Position numbers and translations under genes: made by a program
Notes under the pieces: generated by a model
Database searches by the model: none
The model's input: the letters and a program-made list of their open reading frames with translations, nothing else
Told to the model about the DNA's origin: nothing
NCBI GenBank assembly: GCA_028551475.1
Contig: CM052357.1
Span: 17,159,931-17,223,930 of the forward strand
DNA: 64,000 bases
Origin: Casuarina equisetifolia
Taxonomy: Eukaryota; Streptophyta; Magnoliopsida; Fagales; Casuarinaceae
Direction: 5' to 3'
Part shown: piece by piece, positions 48,129 to 60,375 of the stretch
Numbering within the stretch: the stretch's first letter is position 1
How the letters are laid out: every line of letters starts with the position of its first letter

Positions 48129-48777
48129 TATAATAAGTACATTTGGTGCTCAACTCTTAGCTTAGAATTGAGTCAACCTTTTACTAGGATTACCATGAGG
48201 GTAAGTTAGAGGAAAGGGAAAGAAGAGTGTGTGAGTGAAAAGTATAGGAAGAAAATGTAAAAAGTGTGCAAGTAAGGTGATTCTAGAGGACTATTTTATA
48301 TAAGGGTGTCCTTTCTTTCAAGTAATCAATAAGGTATTGGTTATACATTTAGAGTGCATCTATAAATGTGTGGATATTACAAATATTTAAACTAAGGTAC
48401 ATCAAATCGTGACACTTAACTTTCCAAATCAAAGATATTCAAATTAAAACAAACGTTACCATATGAAAGATCAAATCATAATAGTAGTCTTACTAAATAA
48501 AGCATCATTACAATCAAAATAGTCAGGATTGTAACATTCCCTCAATAAAATGGTAATTACATCTAAAAAGTAAAGTTCATTACAAATGAACATAAAAGAA
48601 AAGAAATAGGCACCACCTCGAGTGGACAACCCAACAAGAAGGGACACCAGTTAGGCTATACTCGAACTTGCAACTTGTTTGTTAGCTTATACTACCAATC
48701 CAAAACATAGAAGCCTAACTTATATTCATTTAGTCAACTCATTAGCCCATACTACTAGTCTAGAATATTCTCTCCAC
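48129..48777 (-). repeat. 3' LTR of the inserted chromovirus
   Basis: It matches 56,959-57,560 in order: ATAATAAGTAC / GTAATAAACTT, GAGTCAACCTTT / AAGTCAACCTTT, CTATAAATGTGTGGATATTA, the TAGTTACATC / AATTACATC block, and the TACTA(C)..TCTAG end. It directly follows the chromodomain on the minus strand, as a 3' LTR should. Boundaries are good to a few bases. Confidence 0.75.
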
Positions 48778-49867
48778 CCAATTCAATGACACCCTTGTTG
48801 TCTCTAGTTATTGGTCAATGAGATCTTTGAACTGCTAAAGATTTTCCTTAAACTCTCACATTACCTCACTCTTAGGCAATCCTTTCCACTTCATTAAAGA
48901 CTGTAATCTTGGATAAACATTTTTCTCCTAAAAGACTTAATCGGCCAAAACTGCTTCTGCCTTTTTCTTAGAAAGGACCTCAATGGCCTACTCCATCTAG
49001 CATCTTCCATTCTTATGGAAAGGCTTCAAAATGATCACATGGAATGCTAGGTGTATCTTAAGATTAGGTGGAAGGTCTAATCAATAGGCAACCTTTTTCC
49101 CACTATTTTCAATGGCTTTTTATACTTGTGAACCAATTCCTTATAGAAAGGATAGTAAGCTTTGCACTATTATGGGATAAACTTCACCATTTCTTACTCC
49201 CCAACATTATATTCCACTAGTCTTCTCTTCTTTTTAGCTCATCTCTTCATTCCTTTAATAGCCTTATTCAAGTATGACCTTACCATGTTTATGTTTCACT
49301 ACTAAGGCTTAACCTATTGAAAGCACCACGATGATGCCCCATGTTCTTTATTGCCAAAGTTGAAAGAGTAAATGGTTGTTGCCTTATCACCAACTCAAAT
49401 GGGCTATTGTTTACTAATTCACTCCTTTGAAGGTTGTAGGAAAATTGAGTCACATCTATTAACATAATATGATCCTTTTGGCTTTTGCATACAAAGTACC
49501 TTAGCTATAACTCCACTAGGTTATTCACCCTTTTTGTTTAAACTATTTATTTGAGGATGAAAAATTATGAAAAACTACAACTTTGAGCTAAACAACACAA
49601 ATAGTTCTCTCCATAACTAGTCCATGAATCGTAGGTCTCCATCAATAATGATATTTCATGGTCATCCCCAAAAGTTCAACACATGTTAGAAAAAAAAGCC
49701 ATGTTGTGACTTCTTTTGAACACTTCATACATGTTGGTATAAAGGTCACACAAACTTTGAAAGTTAGTCTACAACCACCAAGATGAAGCCATAACCTTCA
49801 ACCTTTGGTAATCCCATGATAAAGTCCATGGAGACTTTCTCCCATGGCTTAAGATAGGTAGTGGTTT
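48778..49867 (-). pseudogene. Chromovirus integrase C-terminal half and chromodomain
   Basis: On the minus strand the frame ends with a chromodomain (about 48,975-48,790): EVLSKKKAEAVLAD, LMKWKGLPKSEVM*EFKENL and QFKDLIDQ, in which the KWKGLP core is intact. Before it come the integrase C-terminal part and core (about 49,860-49,000), including the start of the catalytic core KVSMDFIMGLPKVEGYGFIL at 49,840-49,780. The frame is interrupted at 49,867 by an LTR insertion and resumes at 51,491. A C-terminal chromodomain places the element among the chromoviruses, whose members can target heterochromatin. Confidence 0.8.
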
Positions 49868-51490
49868 TGATAACTCTTTTTTTGTATAGAGTTATTGTAA
49901 TTATTTAGACAACATATAATAGTATTTGTTAAGTTGTATTGGCATTGTGTCTATATTTACACAAGTTTTGTTATTTTATGCATCAAACCCCAAATAAAAG
50001 GAAATAACCAGCAAATCAAACAAAAAGAGAAGAAAACAACAAAGAAAATAAAAGAGATTGTCACATGTGGAAGAGATAAGGAGAAAAGAGAAAAAAGTTG
50101 GAAAAGGGTCTTTAACAAGGGGTCTATTATCAGGATTATCGTAAAGTACGAAAATAAGAGAGAGAAAAGGAGAACGTGCATGGGTTATTCATCGAGTAGA
50201 TAGTGGGTGGCCAGAATGTGGGTGGCCGGAGAGACTCATTAGCAGAATGGCCACACATGACACGCAGGTTTCTAAAAGTACCCGACGATCATGCAACAGC
50301 TAACTATCACACTCTTTTCTGGTGAAGCATTGCAACCCACCACATCTCTAGCCATATTTATCCATTTTTTGGCTAGATTTGAGCATTTTTTAGTGAGGAA
50401 GAAGAAAATCTCCCATCCTAGTGTTATTTTCAGCATTTTTGGAGTGGTTTCATGATGGTTTCTAGTGAAGAATGGTGAATGCCATTTAAGCTTTCTCCAT
50501 TAGATATGCACATTTTTGTGGTAGATTCAAGTGATTTTTTGATAGATCAGCACTTTAGGGATCATGATCTACATTTTCCAATGGTTTTTGTGAAGAATAG
50601 TGATGGTGCGTGGTGGCGCACAGCGGCACATGGCACTAGTGCATGACAATGTGCCACGATAGCATGTGAAAATGCGTGTTGGCTCATTTTCTTCCCTCAA
50701 ATGTGTAGAAATTGTGCAAATCTAGCTTGAAAGGGAGGATGATTTGGTGATAGCTTAGTTATTTTTCAATTTAAGATGTTTTGTGTGATTTTCTACATTA
50801 TTCTTATGTTTCTAAATACAATATTTTAGTTTATATTGTTAAAGCTGTAATGTAACTTGATTATAATGGTATGAGTGTATAATTATTATGTGTTTTGTAA
50901 GATATTTTATGAATGTGAAGTTGCATGTTACTAAGCTTAATGCATTTAAATGATTAGCTACCACTTAAATGAGTTAATTTGAATGTTAAAAACCAATAGG
51001 AAATAACATGTAGTTACTTCTTGCAACCATAGATTAATATAGATAAACATATACCATGTGATTTGTGTGACTTTAAGTGTAAACTGGAATATTCAAAATT
51101 TTAATGCACTTAGTTGATTTCAATTCACATGTAGTACTATAGTAAGTTAACAAGCTAAGTAGGTTCATTATACCTAGACATAGGATAGTAAATAAATTAG
51201 GAAATTTCTCCATTATGAGTAGAATCAATTGTACAAGCATGAATGATCTACATTTGTATCTAGTAATTAGGTGAAATCAGATGCTCTAGCATGTTTTAGT
51301 TATCAAATTTAGATTAAATTTAGTTAATTAATCCATATTTAATGATTTCAATTTGCTAGATAAACTCTTAGGTCTATTTACCATTAGTAATTAGTTAACT
51401 TAGTAATGTCAGTCTTTGTGGGATAATACTCATACTTTTCATTATATTACTTATTTAACATTACACTTGCATGTAGAATTTCACTGAACA
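49868..51490 (+). repeat. Solo LTR of the gag-only family, with target duplication
   Basis: It starts TGATAACTC and ends TTTCACTGAACA, the reverse-complement orientation of 3480-4683. The right 600 bp match the element's LTRs clearly (AAGTTGCATGTTACT, CCATAGATTAATATAGATAA). TGGTT stands at 49,862-49,866 and again at 51,492-51,496, one base outside the LTR on either side. Removing the LTR and one TGGTT restores a continuous integrase reading frame. It is about 0.4 kb longer than the other two LTRs. The stem-loop after the initial TG is kept (TAACTC...TAGAGTTA). Confidence 0.9.
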
Positions 51491-52421
51491 ATGGTTCCAA
51501 TAAGCCACTAAGGGTTCTCTATTCTAGTTTATCCTATTACACAAGACAAGTTTTAACATATAATTCTATCTCATCCCTCATGTTAAGCCAAAAGTATGAG
51601 GCTTTAAGGAAGGCATGCATTCTTTGTTGTCTAAGATGACTAACCCATTTACTATCATGGCATTCTTTGATAAGCTTACATTAGAGGTTCTCCCACTTAG
51701 GCATGTACAACCACCTTTTCTTTGTATAAAGTAATCCATCCTTTAACCAAAATTGTTTGATCTTATCATCTCTCACAAGTTGCATAAGTTGTTTGGCCAA
51801 GGGATCTTGTAATATCCTTTCTTGCACCAATTATATTGTCTCCCATGACTAGACATAAGGTAGCCAACTCAAATTTTTTCCTAAAGGTGTCAGCTACCAT
51901 GTTCATCCCCCTAGGCTTGTACTCCATCACATAGTTAGGAAGTCTTGCCACCTTACTTGCTTTGATGGTAACTTTTTCTAAATCTAAAAGTAGCTTATGG
52001 CTACATTATTTGTTTAGATTAAAAATCATAAACCAAGTAATGAGGCCATGTTCTCAAGCAATGAACTATGATCATCATCTTTTTCTCTTGCATAGCATAT
52101 TTGCATTTTGTCTTATTCAACTTTTGACTCTTGAAGGTAATAGGATGTCTATCTTGCATTAATACACCCCCAATAGAAAAATTAGAAGCATCTGAATGTA
52201 TCTTAAATAATTTAGAAAAGTCAAGTAATGCTAACACTGGCACATTTGTCTCTACAACCTTCAAGTCACTAAAGGAATGCTAGAATTCCTTGGTCCATTC
52301 CTATGTCTTGATTTTCTTTAGTAACTTGATCAAGGGTATTGCCTTTGCTAAGTTTAGGCACATTCCAATGAAATGCCTATAATAATTAACCAAACCAAGG
52401 AAAAATCTCAATAATAATGTT
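51491..52421 (-). pseudogene. Chromovirus RT end, RNase H, H2C2 and integrase start
   Basis: Minus-strand order: the last RT bases (52,421-52,280), RNase H (52,265-51,870) with VVETNVPVLALLDFSKLFKI and HSDASNFSIGGVLMQDRHPI and MEYKPRGMNMVADTFRKK. H2C2/linker follows (51,860-51,660), then AFLKASYFWLNMRDEIELYV and KTCLVCN, which lead into the integrase core at the insertion site. The RNase H keeps HSDAS. The frame stops abruptly at 52,421 within RT. Confidence 0.82.
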
Positions 52422-53983
52422 TTGATAATAATGTTTTGATATGAAAAATTAAGTTATAATAATATTTTGGGTGCATTTTCTTTTATATTTTTAAGGATAT
52501 TATGCTTGTTAAGGTATTTTGTGCAGACATTTATTTAGTCTAGCCCATAGTTTAACATGCAAGTCTCACCTATGTATGAGTCCAACCAATGCATAGGTCA
52601 ATATGTAAGCCCAACTTGTGCAATTGTTCAACCCATTCTCAAGTTAGCCTGTGCAATTGCTCAACTCATTCTTAAGTTAACCAAAAGTTCTTACAACCCT
52701 AGAGTGAGAATGTATGCAAATTGTGCAACCTAATGCAACTACTTATTCCCACTCAATGCTACCTACACCTATGTATCAAGCTTTGCTGAAATCTCATTAT
52801 AGATCTAGGAAGAGATTGTAGACCCACATTCAGAACTCTAAAGATTATGCTTAAATCCTATTTGTGAAAGTTGTGAAGTTTCTTGCAAACTAGAGGAAAA
52901 GGTCATCATCAACAATTTATGGAGAAAATCATGAACACCTAAATATGGAGATCAATTTTCAACCAAGACCTACAACTTGAGACTTGGACCCATAACTCAT
53001 GACTATAACTCCCTTCAAAATCAAGCCTGAACGCACAAGTTTCACTTACAAGGTTTGAACTCATCATTTGTAATTATTTTCTTCCACTATGCAAGTTGAT
53101 GAAGAGATATTTGGAAAAATTTATTAGGGTTTATGAGAAAAAATCAATTGTTAAGAAAATGGAAGATTTTGAACAAGACTATTGAGACAATTCGATAAAG
53201 GAAATACAAGATTTAAAATTTCGAAGCATTTAGTACATGAAAATGATTTATAGTTTGCAAAGAACAAAAATGGAATTATAACAAGCCATTATTGAATACT
53301 AAAATACTCATTTGGTATGATCTCTTCTCTTTTCCACGAAAGTTTTATAAGAAAGGAAAGAAAGACATTTGGAAATCATTATTAGCTATCAATATGGGAT
53401 GCCTTAAAAAAAAAGACTTTTAGCTTTAGTCGAAATAGATGGATTAATAGAAGACAATCCAAAGTTAAGCAAAGTGAAGCAAGAAAAAGAATAGTTGTAA
53501 GGAAGTTTGAAAAAGGAAATTATGTACTTATAAAGGTCCAACAACTATGAAGAAGAATCGAAAAGACCTACCTTGGAAAGGATCCTTAAATAGGGGAAAG
53601 CTTAAGGGAAGATGTCCTACCTAAGAATACATTGCCAACTTAAAGCACTCAAGCTTGTTGTTGTAACATGTTCATCAAAGTTGCTATACTACTAAGCACT
53701 TTTTAAATTTACTACTTTGATTGATATTACTGATTCTTATTAAGTATTGTTAATGCTTGCTCAACTTTCATAGTCATAGCAAGTTTACTATATTTTATAA
53801 TGATTCAACATTGAAGTTTTAGCGGGATTGAAATTAATTTCTTAGAAAAGAGATTGGATGTAAGAGTTATGAACTCATATAACATTTGCTAAAGAATAAT
53901 GGAAGAGGTCTATTAGCCACATTGGTTAAACATTAACGGGGTACGTAGGCAATTACTTGTTATGGGCTAAACCTCCTAAAATC
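52422..53983 (+). repeat. Probable long solo LTR or other insertion
   Basis: This 1.56-kb non-coding block separates two overlapping chromovirus pol pieces. It begins near TGTTTTGATAATAATG. Near its end it has GGGGTACGTAGGCAATTACT, a wording often seen near the 3' end of plant LTRs. It contains a 33-bp tandem duplication at 52,618-52,683 (GTGCAATTG(T/C)TCAAC). No second copy and no target duplication were found, so the LTR label is an inference. Confidence 0.45.
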
Positions 53984-56943
53984 TAGCTATTTTTTCTTAG
54001 TGTAAGATAATCTATCCTCTAACCAAAACTATTTGGTCTTGCCATCTCTCACCAATTGCACTAGTTGTTTAGCCATCGGATCATGTGACATCGCTTTGCG
54101 CACCAACTATAATGTACCTCCAACCACCAAACTCATAGTGGCTAATTTAGCTTTCCTACTAAAAGTGTTAGCCATCACATTTTTCCTCTTAAGCTTATAC
54201 TCCATTATGTGATTAAACTCAATAAGGAAATCTTGCCACCTAGCTTGCTTCGGTGACAACTTTTTCTAAGTTTGGAAGTAGCTTATGGCTATATTGTTTA
54301 TCTAAATCAAGAACTGTGAGCCAAGAAAATAGTGGCACCAAGTCCTCAAATAATGAATTATAGCCATCATTTCCTTCCTTGCATCATGTAAGTACACTAT
54401 GCATCATTTAATTTTAGACTTTCAAAGGTAATGGAGTGACCTTCCTACATTAGTACCCCTTCAATAACAAAATCAGAAGCATTAAAGTGTACCTCAAATA
54501 GTTTTATGAAGTTGAGTAAGCCAATACCAATTCTTTCATCACAACAGCCTTTAAATCATCAAAAGCATTCATTCCTATGTCTTGGACTTCTTTATTAGCT
54601 CAATCAAAGGTATGACCCTTGCTAAATATCTAACAATAAATCCTCTATAATAATTAACAAGACCAAGGAAAGATCTCAATTCTATTACCTTGGAAAAAGT
54701 TTCCCACTCTTGGATTGCCTTTACATTGCCTCCATCCATTCTTAATGTCCTTTGCTTGATAATGTGTCCAAAGGAATCAACTTCCACCCAGGCAAAAGAA
54801 TATTTCTCCTTCTTCAAATATAGTTTATTCTCCTATAGCACCTTGAACAAAGTCTTCAAGTCCTTAACATGTTCCTCCAACAAGTTACTATATACCATGA
54901 TGTCATCTAAGTATACTACCATAAACTTGTCTTAGTCATCAAGGTGCAAAATGTTGTTGAAATGTTAGCTAAGCCAAAAGGCATGACCATCCATTCAAAA
55001 AAGCCATATCGTATCACACACATCATTTTAGGCTTATCACTAATAATTTGAACTTAATGGTACCTTAATCTCAGGTCCACCTTTGTCAAGTAGCAAGCAT
55101 TGCCTAACCTATCAAACAAATTTGCTGTCAAATGAATAAAGTATTTGTTCTTAATAGTTACCTTATTTAGCACCTTGTAATTAATGCAAAGTTGCATCAA
55201 TCCATCCTTAAGGCACCATATAGGGCATTTAAAGGCCGAATGTTCCTCACATCTAGTAGTGTTTTCAATTATTTCCTAATATCTTCTAACTCAAGTAAGG
55301 ATATTCTATAAAGAGCATTCACTCAAGGCTTCATTCTTGATTCCAACTTGATTGCATGGTCAACTTTCCTCGTAAGAGATAGTTACTCTAGCATTTTCAA
55401 GTGCATCACATCTTTGCTCTCTTCCAAGAGTTCACAAACAACTTAAGGAAGATTGTCCTCCTTAACAATCTCCTTTTTTTCTTTCAACATAGCCAAATAA
55501 GTCTCTTTGTCTTTCTACATCCATTTCTTCAATTGCATAGTAGAAAGACTTATCTATCTAGGATCCCTAGCCTTTGTAGGGACTATGCATGATATATCAC
55601 TAGTAAATATGTGTAGACAATTATGTGTAGGATAGGGAAAAGAATTAGCTTCATAGAAGAAATCTAACCCAAGGACCAACTTGTTGTCATCCATAGGTAC
55701 CACCATAAAATCCACTTTCCCCTTCCACATACCTACATGTAGGTCCATTCCTTAGGCAATATCCCAAACATTGGCCACTAAGTGTTGTTCACCATTTTTA
55801 GTGACTTGATATCCTTCTTGACTAAGATACCTCTTTTAGCTTCTCTAAGTGTAATGAAATTTTAAGTTGCAATAGAGTCCACCATGGCTTTGGCTTTCTT
55901 GTCATTAACTGCACACTCCATGTAGATAAGAGATCTCATAATTGGTTTAAGGGTCTTACCTTCCATAAAGTTAAAGATTTGGAAGGTTTCCAAATACCAT
56001 CCTTCATCTAAAGTCTCTTCTTGAACTGTCTCTCACTCCATATCATTCAATGATCCCTTCTTTGGGTAATCTGTCATATAATGTGAGCCTCTGCAAATGA
56101 AACAAGAAAGATTACCTTTCCTCTTGTCATCATAATTATGAGGTGGTCTAATCAACTTCTTCCTTCCCTTCCTAAATTGTCAATCTGAATAGGTGGTCTA
56201 AATGGAACATTTTTCCATCTATGATCTACTAAGGATTCAATGAGTGAGATAACATGACTTAATTTGGTTACCTCATGCTTCTTAATCTCATCTTTCTCCC
56301 ACTTTTGAAACCATTCACAAAGAAGAACAAAAAGGTCTTCTCAAGCACATCCTTGAGGTATGACATTGCATTAGTAAATGCTTACACATATGCTCATAAA
56401 GTAGCTGTTGTCATAAGTCCCTTAGTATCTCATAAGCCCTTTAATCAATATTCTTGTGAAGGAATTGTTTCTTTAGTTTTTCCTTGAAAGCCTTATATGT
56501 TTTGATCTAGTCCTCTTTGTTTTCCATCTCTTGGCACCTCTTAGGCCACCATACATTAACATTTTAAGTGAGATAATAAGAGGTAGTTTGTACCTTAACA
56601 AAATTGTCAATAATGGAAATCATATCAAAATAGTGCTCCATATGCCACAAAAAGTCTTCCACTTCTATTACATCTCATTTCCTACTATAGTTTGTCAAGT
56701 TATGGATACCTCCACAAGGGATAATAGCAGCAACAAGTTTTTCTTGAAGTTTCTCCATAACTCCTTCTAGCTCAACCATTTGTTGCTCAGTGTGAGACAT
56801 GAAAGTCTCTAACACACTAATTCTTTGCTCTATGGTCAGAATTTTATTGATCTATGGTCTTTTTCTCTTCACCAACCTCTTAGATTATGATTCCATCACA
56901 CCTTCGCTTGCCATTTAAGTAGTTCAATCTACCTTAAGAGTTA
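53984..56943 (-). pseudogene. Chromovirus gag, protease, RT, RNase H and linker
   Basis: On the minus strand: gag from about 56,900, and a knuckle CFICRGSHYMTDY at 56,090-56,055 whose last Cys is now Tyr. The protease segment contains MDLHVGMWKGKVDFMVVPMD and NKLVLGLDFFYEA (55,748-55,640). RT keeps the catalytic box YLDD (54,902-54,913) inside DKFMVVYLDDIMVYS, and the tail WETFSKVIELRSFLGLVNYY at 54,710-54,650. RNase H follows (54,570-54,215), then the H2C2 linker. Stops are scattered through gag. The 3' part duplicates what is also present at 51.7-52.4 kb, so this cannot be one simple continuous element with the latter. Confidence 0.82.
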
Positions 56944-56956
56944 GGCTTTAATACCA
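56944..56956 (-). other. Primer-binding site, initiator tRNA-Met type
   Basis: The minus strand reads TGGTATTAAAGCC two bases inside the LTR, close to TGGTATCAGAGCC, with C-to-T and G-to-A changes. This confirms LTR end and orientation. Confidence 0.8.
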
Positions 56957-56958
56957 CT

Positions 56959-57560
56959 TGTAATAAACTTAGAGAGAAATTCACTTGGCACTTGGTTCCA
57001 AACTAGAAACTAAGTCAACCTTTAAATAGGATCACCTTGGAAAGATCACTTCTAAAACAGAACAAGGAAAAGTTAAGGAATAATAGGAGTATTAAGTGTA
57101 GGAAGAGTTTGGGTGAATTAAGTGAAGAAGAAAAAGGCAAAAGGTTCCCTTTATATAGATGTTAGCCTCTCATAAGAATTCAATGTAGCATCAGTTACAC
57201 ATTTATGGAAAAATCATAAATGTGTAGACATTACTTAGAATTTGAACTAGGTTTATCAAATTAGGACACTTACAATTTTAAATTGTACATATTTGCATTA
57301 AAATTAACATTACAATCATAAATAGTGGATCAAAACAATAATCTTATTTAATATCAAAGTTGTTAGAAGTATAATAGGCAAGTAACACTTTTCCTTATTA
57401 AAAAGTTTAGTTACATCCTAGGAAATTCAAATACAATGAACAAAAAAGGAAACTACAATGGGCACCACCCAATCAATGACCCAACAACAAGGGAAACTAG
57501 GTAAGCTAGACCTGTACTCACACAGCTCAATCCATTAGCCTGTACTACCAATCCAGCACA
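56959..57560 (-). repeat. 5' LTR of the inserted chromovirus
   Basis: Plus-strand ends are TGTAATAAACTT and CCAGCACA, so the minus-strand LTR starts TG and ends CA. It matches the LTR at 48.13-48.78 kb and the fragment at 0.2-0.6 kb. On its right it abuts RNase H of a different gypsy element. Confidence 0.82.
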
Positions 57561-59839
57561 TAGAAGTGGTATCTTAGTTTGAATGAGCATAGCACCTATA
57601 CTAACATCACTAACATCACATTCCATTTCAAAAAACTTATTAAGGTCAAGTAATGCAAGAACTAAAGTTTCACACAACTTTTGCTTAATCACCTTTAAAG
57701 CTTTATTTGTTTCCATAGTCCCACTCAAAAATACTTCTCCTCACATATTTAGTAACAAAAGTCATAATGGTGTTGAAGTTAGAGATAAACTTATGGTAAA
57801 ATGAAGCTAGGCCATGAAAACTCCTTACTTTTATGGTGGAACTTGGCTTGGGCCATGACTTAACTACTTCCACCTTAGACTAATCAACCATAATACCCTG
57901 AAAAATATCAAACACAACACTATAGGAAAAAAATTCACATTTCTGAAACTTGGCATAAAGCTTCTACCTCCTTAATGCATTAAATTCTTACCTCAAATGA
58001 TCTAAGTGGTCTATCTCACATCTACTATAAATAAGGATATCATTAAAATAAACCACAACAAATTTATCAATAAAAGGGTAAGTACCATGTTCATCAAAGG
58101 CATGAAGGTACTAGGTACATTAGAAAAGTCGAATGGCATGATTATCCATTCATACAAATGTTCTTTCATTTTGAAAGTTTTCTTCGATTCATCTCCCTCT
58201 TTCACCTAAATTTGATGATAGCCATTCCTTAAGTCCATTTTGGAGAAAATGGACTCATATAACTAAACCAACATATCATTAAGCCTTGGAATGAGATACA
58301 TATTTGATGGTGATGCTGTTGATGGTTCTACTATCTACACAATTCCAAAATGAACCATCATTCTTTGGCACCAGTAAGGCTTGAATTGAACATGGACTAA
58401 TACTTTCCATTATCAACCCTCAGCTAAGCAATTCATTTACTCTCCTTTATAACTCCCTAGTCTTTTGAATATTGCATTTGTAAGTTGCCTTTTTAGGTAA
58501 GGGTGCCCTAGGAAGTACATTTATTTGGCGCTTTATACCTTTAGGTGAAGGTGAACCTGATGAAGCTCATTGGGAAATTTGTTAGCAAATTCAATTAAGA
58601 ATGGTTGAATAAGGGATGTTGGTCACTCACCCTTTCACTTTTTTTCCCTTTAGCTATAAGTAATGCAAGGAATAAGTGTGGTATTTGGAATAGATTATTC
58701 TTCCTACCTTTTACCCATAAGTGTGGTGTTTTGTGTATTTAATACAAATTAAGCAATGCCAAAATAATAAATTTCTCACCAACTTTGAAGGAACAAGTGT
58801 TATTTCTATCATCATGCTTAGCACTCCTATCATATTGTCATGGCATCCACAACAACAAATGACTAGCATCCATAATATCACATCACAAGTAACTTGATCA
58901 ATATAATGCTTTCCAATGGGAAAAATACATAGGACTTGCCTTGAAACTTAAAGATGACCTCCCTTAGCTTAACTATTGTAGTTTGTATGAATCTGGATGA
59001 TTTGGTGTAAGTAAGTTCAACTTCTCCACAAGAGTCATAAAAGCTACATTAGCATAAGTCCTATAATCAATAATAACATAACACACCTCTCCATTGATTG
59101 TTCACCAAGCTTGGAAGATGTTTTTTTTTCCTCATCTAGTGGACTAATATGGGCATGCAAGGGTTGGCCAAGAATAAGCATACTTCCAAAATTAACTTGC
59201 TTAATGATCTCATTCTCTTCCTTTGCTTTAACCATAGGCTCATCATCACCATACTTCTCTTTATGGCTTCATCAATCCCCTTAATGTCTTTTATAGTCAT
59301 ATCCCTCTTATTTGGACAATTAGCTTATAAATGGCTATATCCTTGGCACCTAAAGCACTTTCATTTATTTAGATCTTGTCATGTAAAATTGGGTTTTGCC
59401 CTTGAAGTTTTCTCAACCTTTTCTTTGCCTTTCTCCTTGCTAACAATCTTAGGCTTGTTGTAGGATGAAGGATCCTTTTAGAAAATAGTCCCTTTAACAT
59501 AGGACCTCAAGTCTATTCCCTCCTTACTAAAAGGTCTAGATCCAATGCTCCTTAAGGCCTTCCATTGCCTCTCCACTTTGATGGCTAGCTTGCAAATAGA
59601 ACAATATGATTGCAATTCTACTATGTTAGATATCTTAGACCTTAAGCCTTTAAGTATGGTGGTTTCCTTGGGCTTCGGCACCTCACACCTCAACATGAGT
59701 TTTTCAAATTCTCTAATGTACTCTTCCACACTCTTTTTATTTTGTTTAAGAGAATGTATCTTAAGATAGAGATCTTGCTTTTATCACTTGATAAGAATTT
59801 CTTTTTAACTAGCTTCTTCAATTTCTCCCATGAATGGAC
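57561..59839 (-). pseudogene. Outer Ty3/gypsy element, gag to RNase H
   Basis: Minus-strand order: gag (59,839-59,478) with MEEYIREFEKLMLRCEVPKP and ISNIVELQSYCS; knuckle KCFRCQGYSHL*ANC near 59,380-59,330 with its three Cys and the His intact; protease region around 59,230-58,800; RT with the box YFND (for YFDD) inside [16 protein letters not shown] at about 58,070-58,025; then the beginning of RNase H, VLALLDLNKFFEMECDVSDV and SIGAMLIQ, which breaks off at the inserted LTR. The rest of RNase H resumes at 48,128. About 20 residues of RNase H between the two halves are missing. Confidence 0.8.
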
Positions 59840-60375
59840 TGATAACTCTATATTGTATAAAGTTATTGTGATTATTTTAAGTAATACCTAATATTATATT
59901 TATTAAATTATAGTTGTATTTATTCATATTTATGCATATTTTGTTATTTTATGTAGCAAATCTAAAATAGGCGAAAACAAAATAAATGAAGCAAAAGATT
60001 GAGAGAAAAGAAAAAAAAATAAGCAAGAACAAAAAGCAGAAGCCAGCTAGTGTATGCATGTGGAACCCGCGTGAGGAAAAAGAAAAGATAAACAAAAGGG
60101 AGAGAGGGGATTATCGTGCGAAAAAACTGGAAAAAGGGGGGAACGAAGGAAAGAGGCGGGAGAAAAGAGAGAGTCTGGGTGATTGAAGAGAGAGGCCGGT
60201 GGGGAAACGAGCACCAGCACGGGAAGGTTGGGCAAAAGCTTACCGGAATGCCGTCTGCAGTTGCTCTCTCCAGCGACCGAAACCCAGGCGATAGGGGGTG
60301 GTAGCACGATAGTGGGACCCATCTCCGATCGATTTGGGCTGATTTTCGGCCGATTTGAGCTTATTTTTGGCAATC
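59840..60375 (+). repeat. Truncated LTR of the gag-only family
   Basis: It starts TGATAACTCTATATTG like the solo LTR at 49,868 and shares GTTATTTTATG, AAATAAA..GAAA and GGCCGATTTGAGC/GGCTAGATTTGAGC. The match ends near 60,375, so only the first third is present. It interrupts the gag of the outer gypsy element. It keeps many CpG sites and is G+C-rich between 60,050 and 60,310, unlike the other copies. Confidence 0.78.

Noticed and set aside
49934-50203. Lys/Arg-rich 89-codon plus frame and its 74-codon minus shadow
   Set aside because: It lies inside the solo LTR in a purine-rich stretch; the equivalent stretch at 60.0-60.2 kb gives similar accidental frames.
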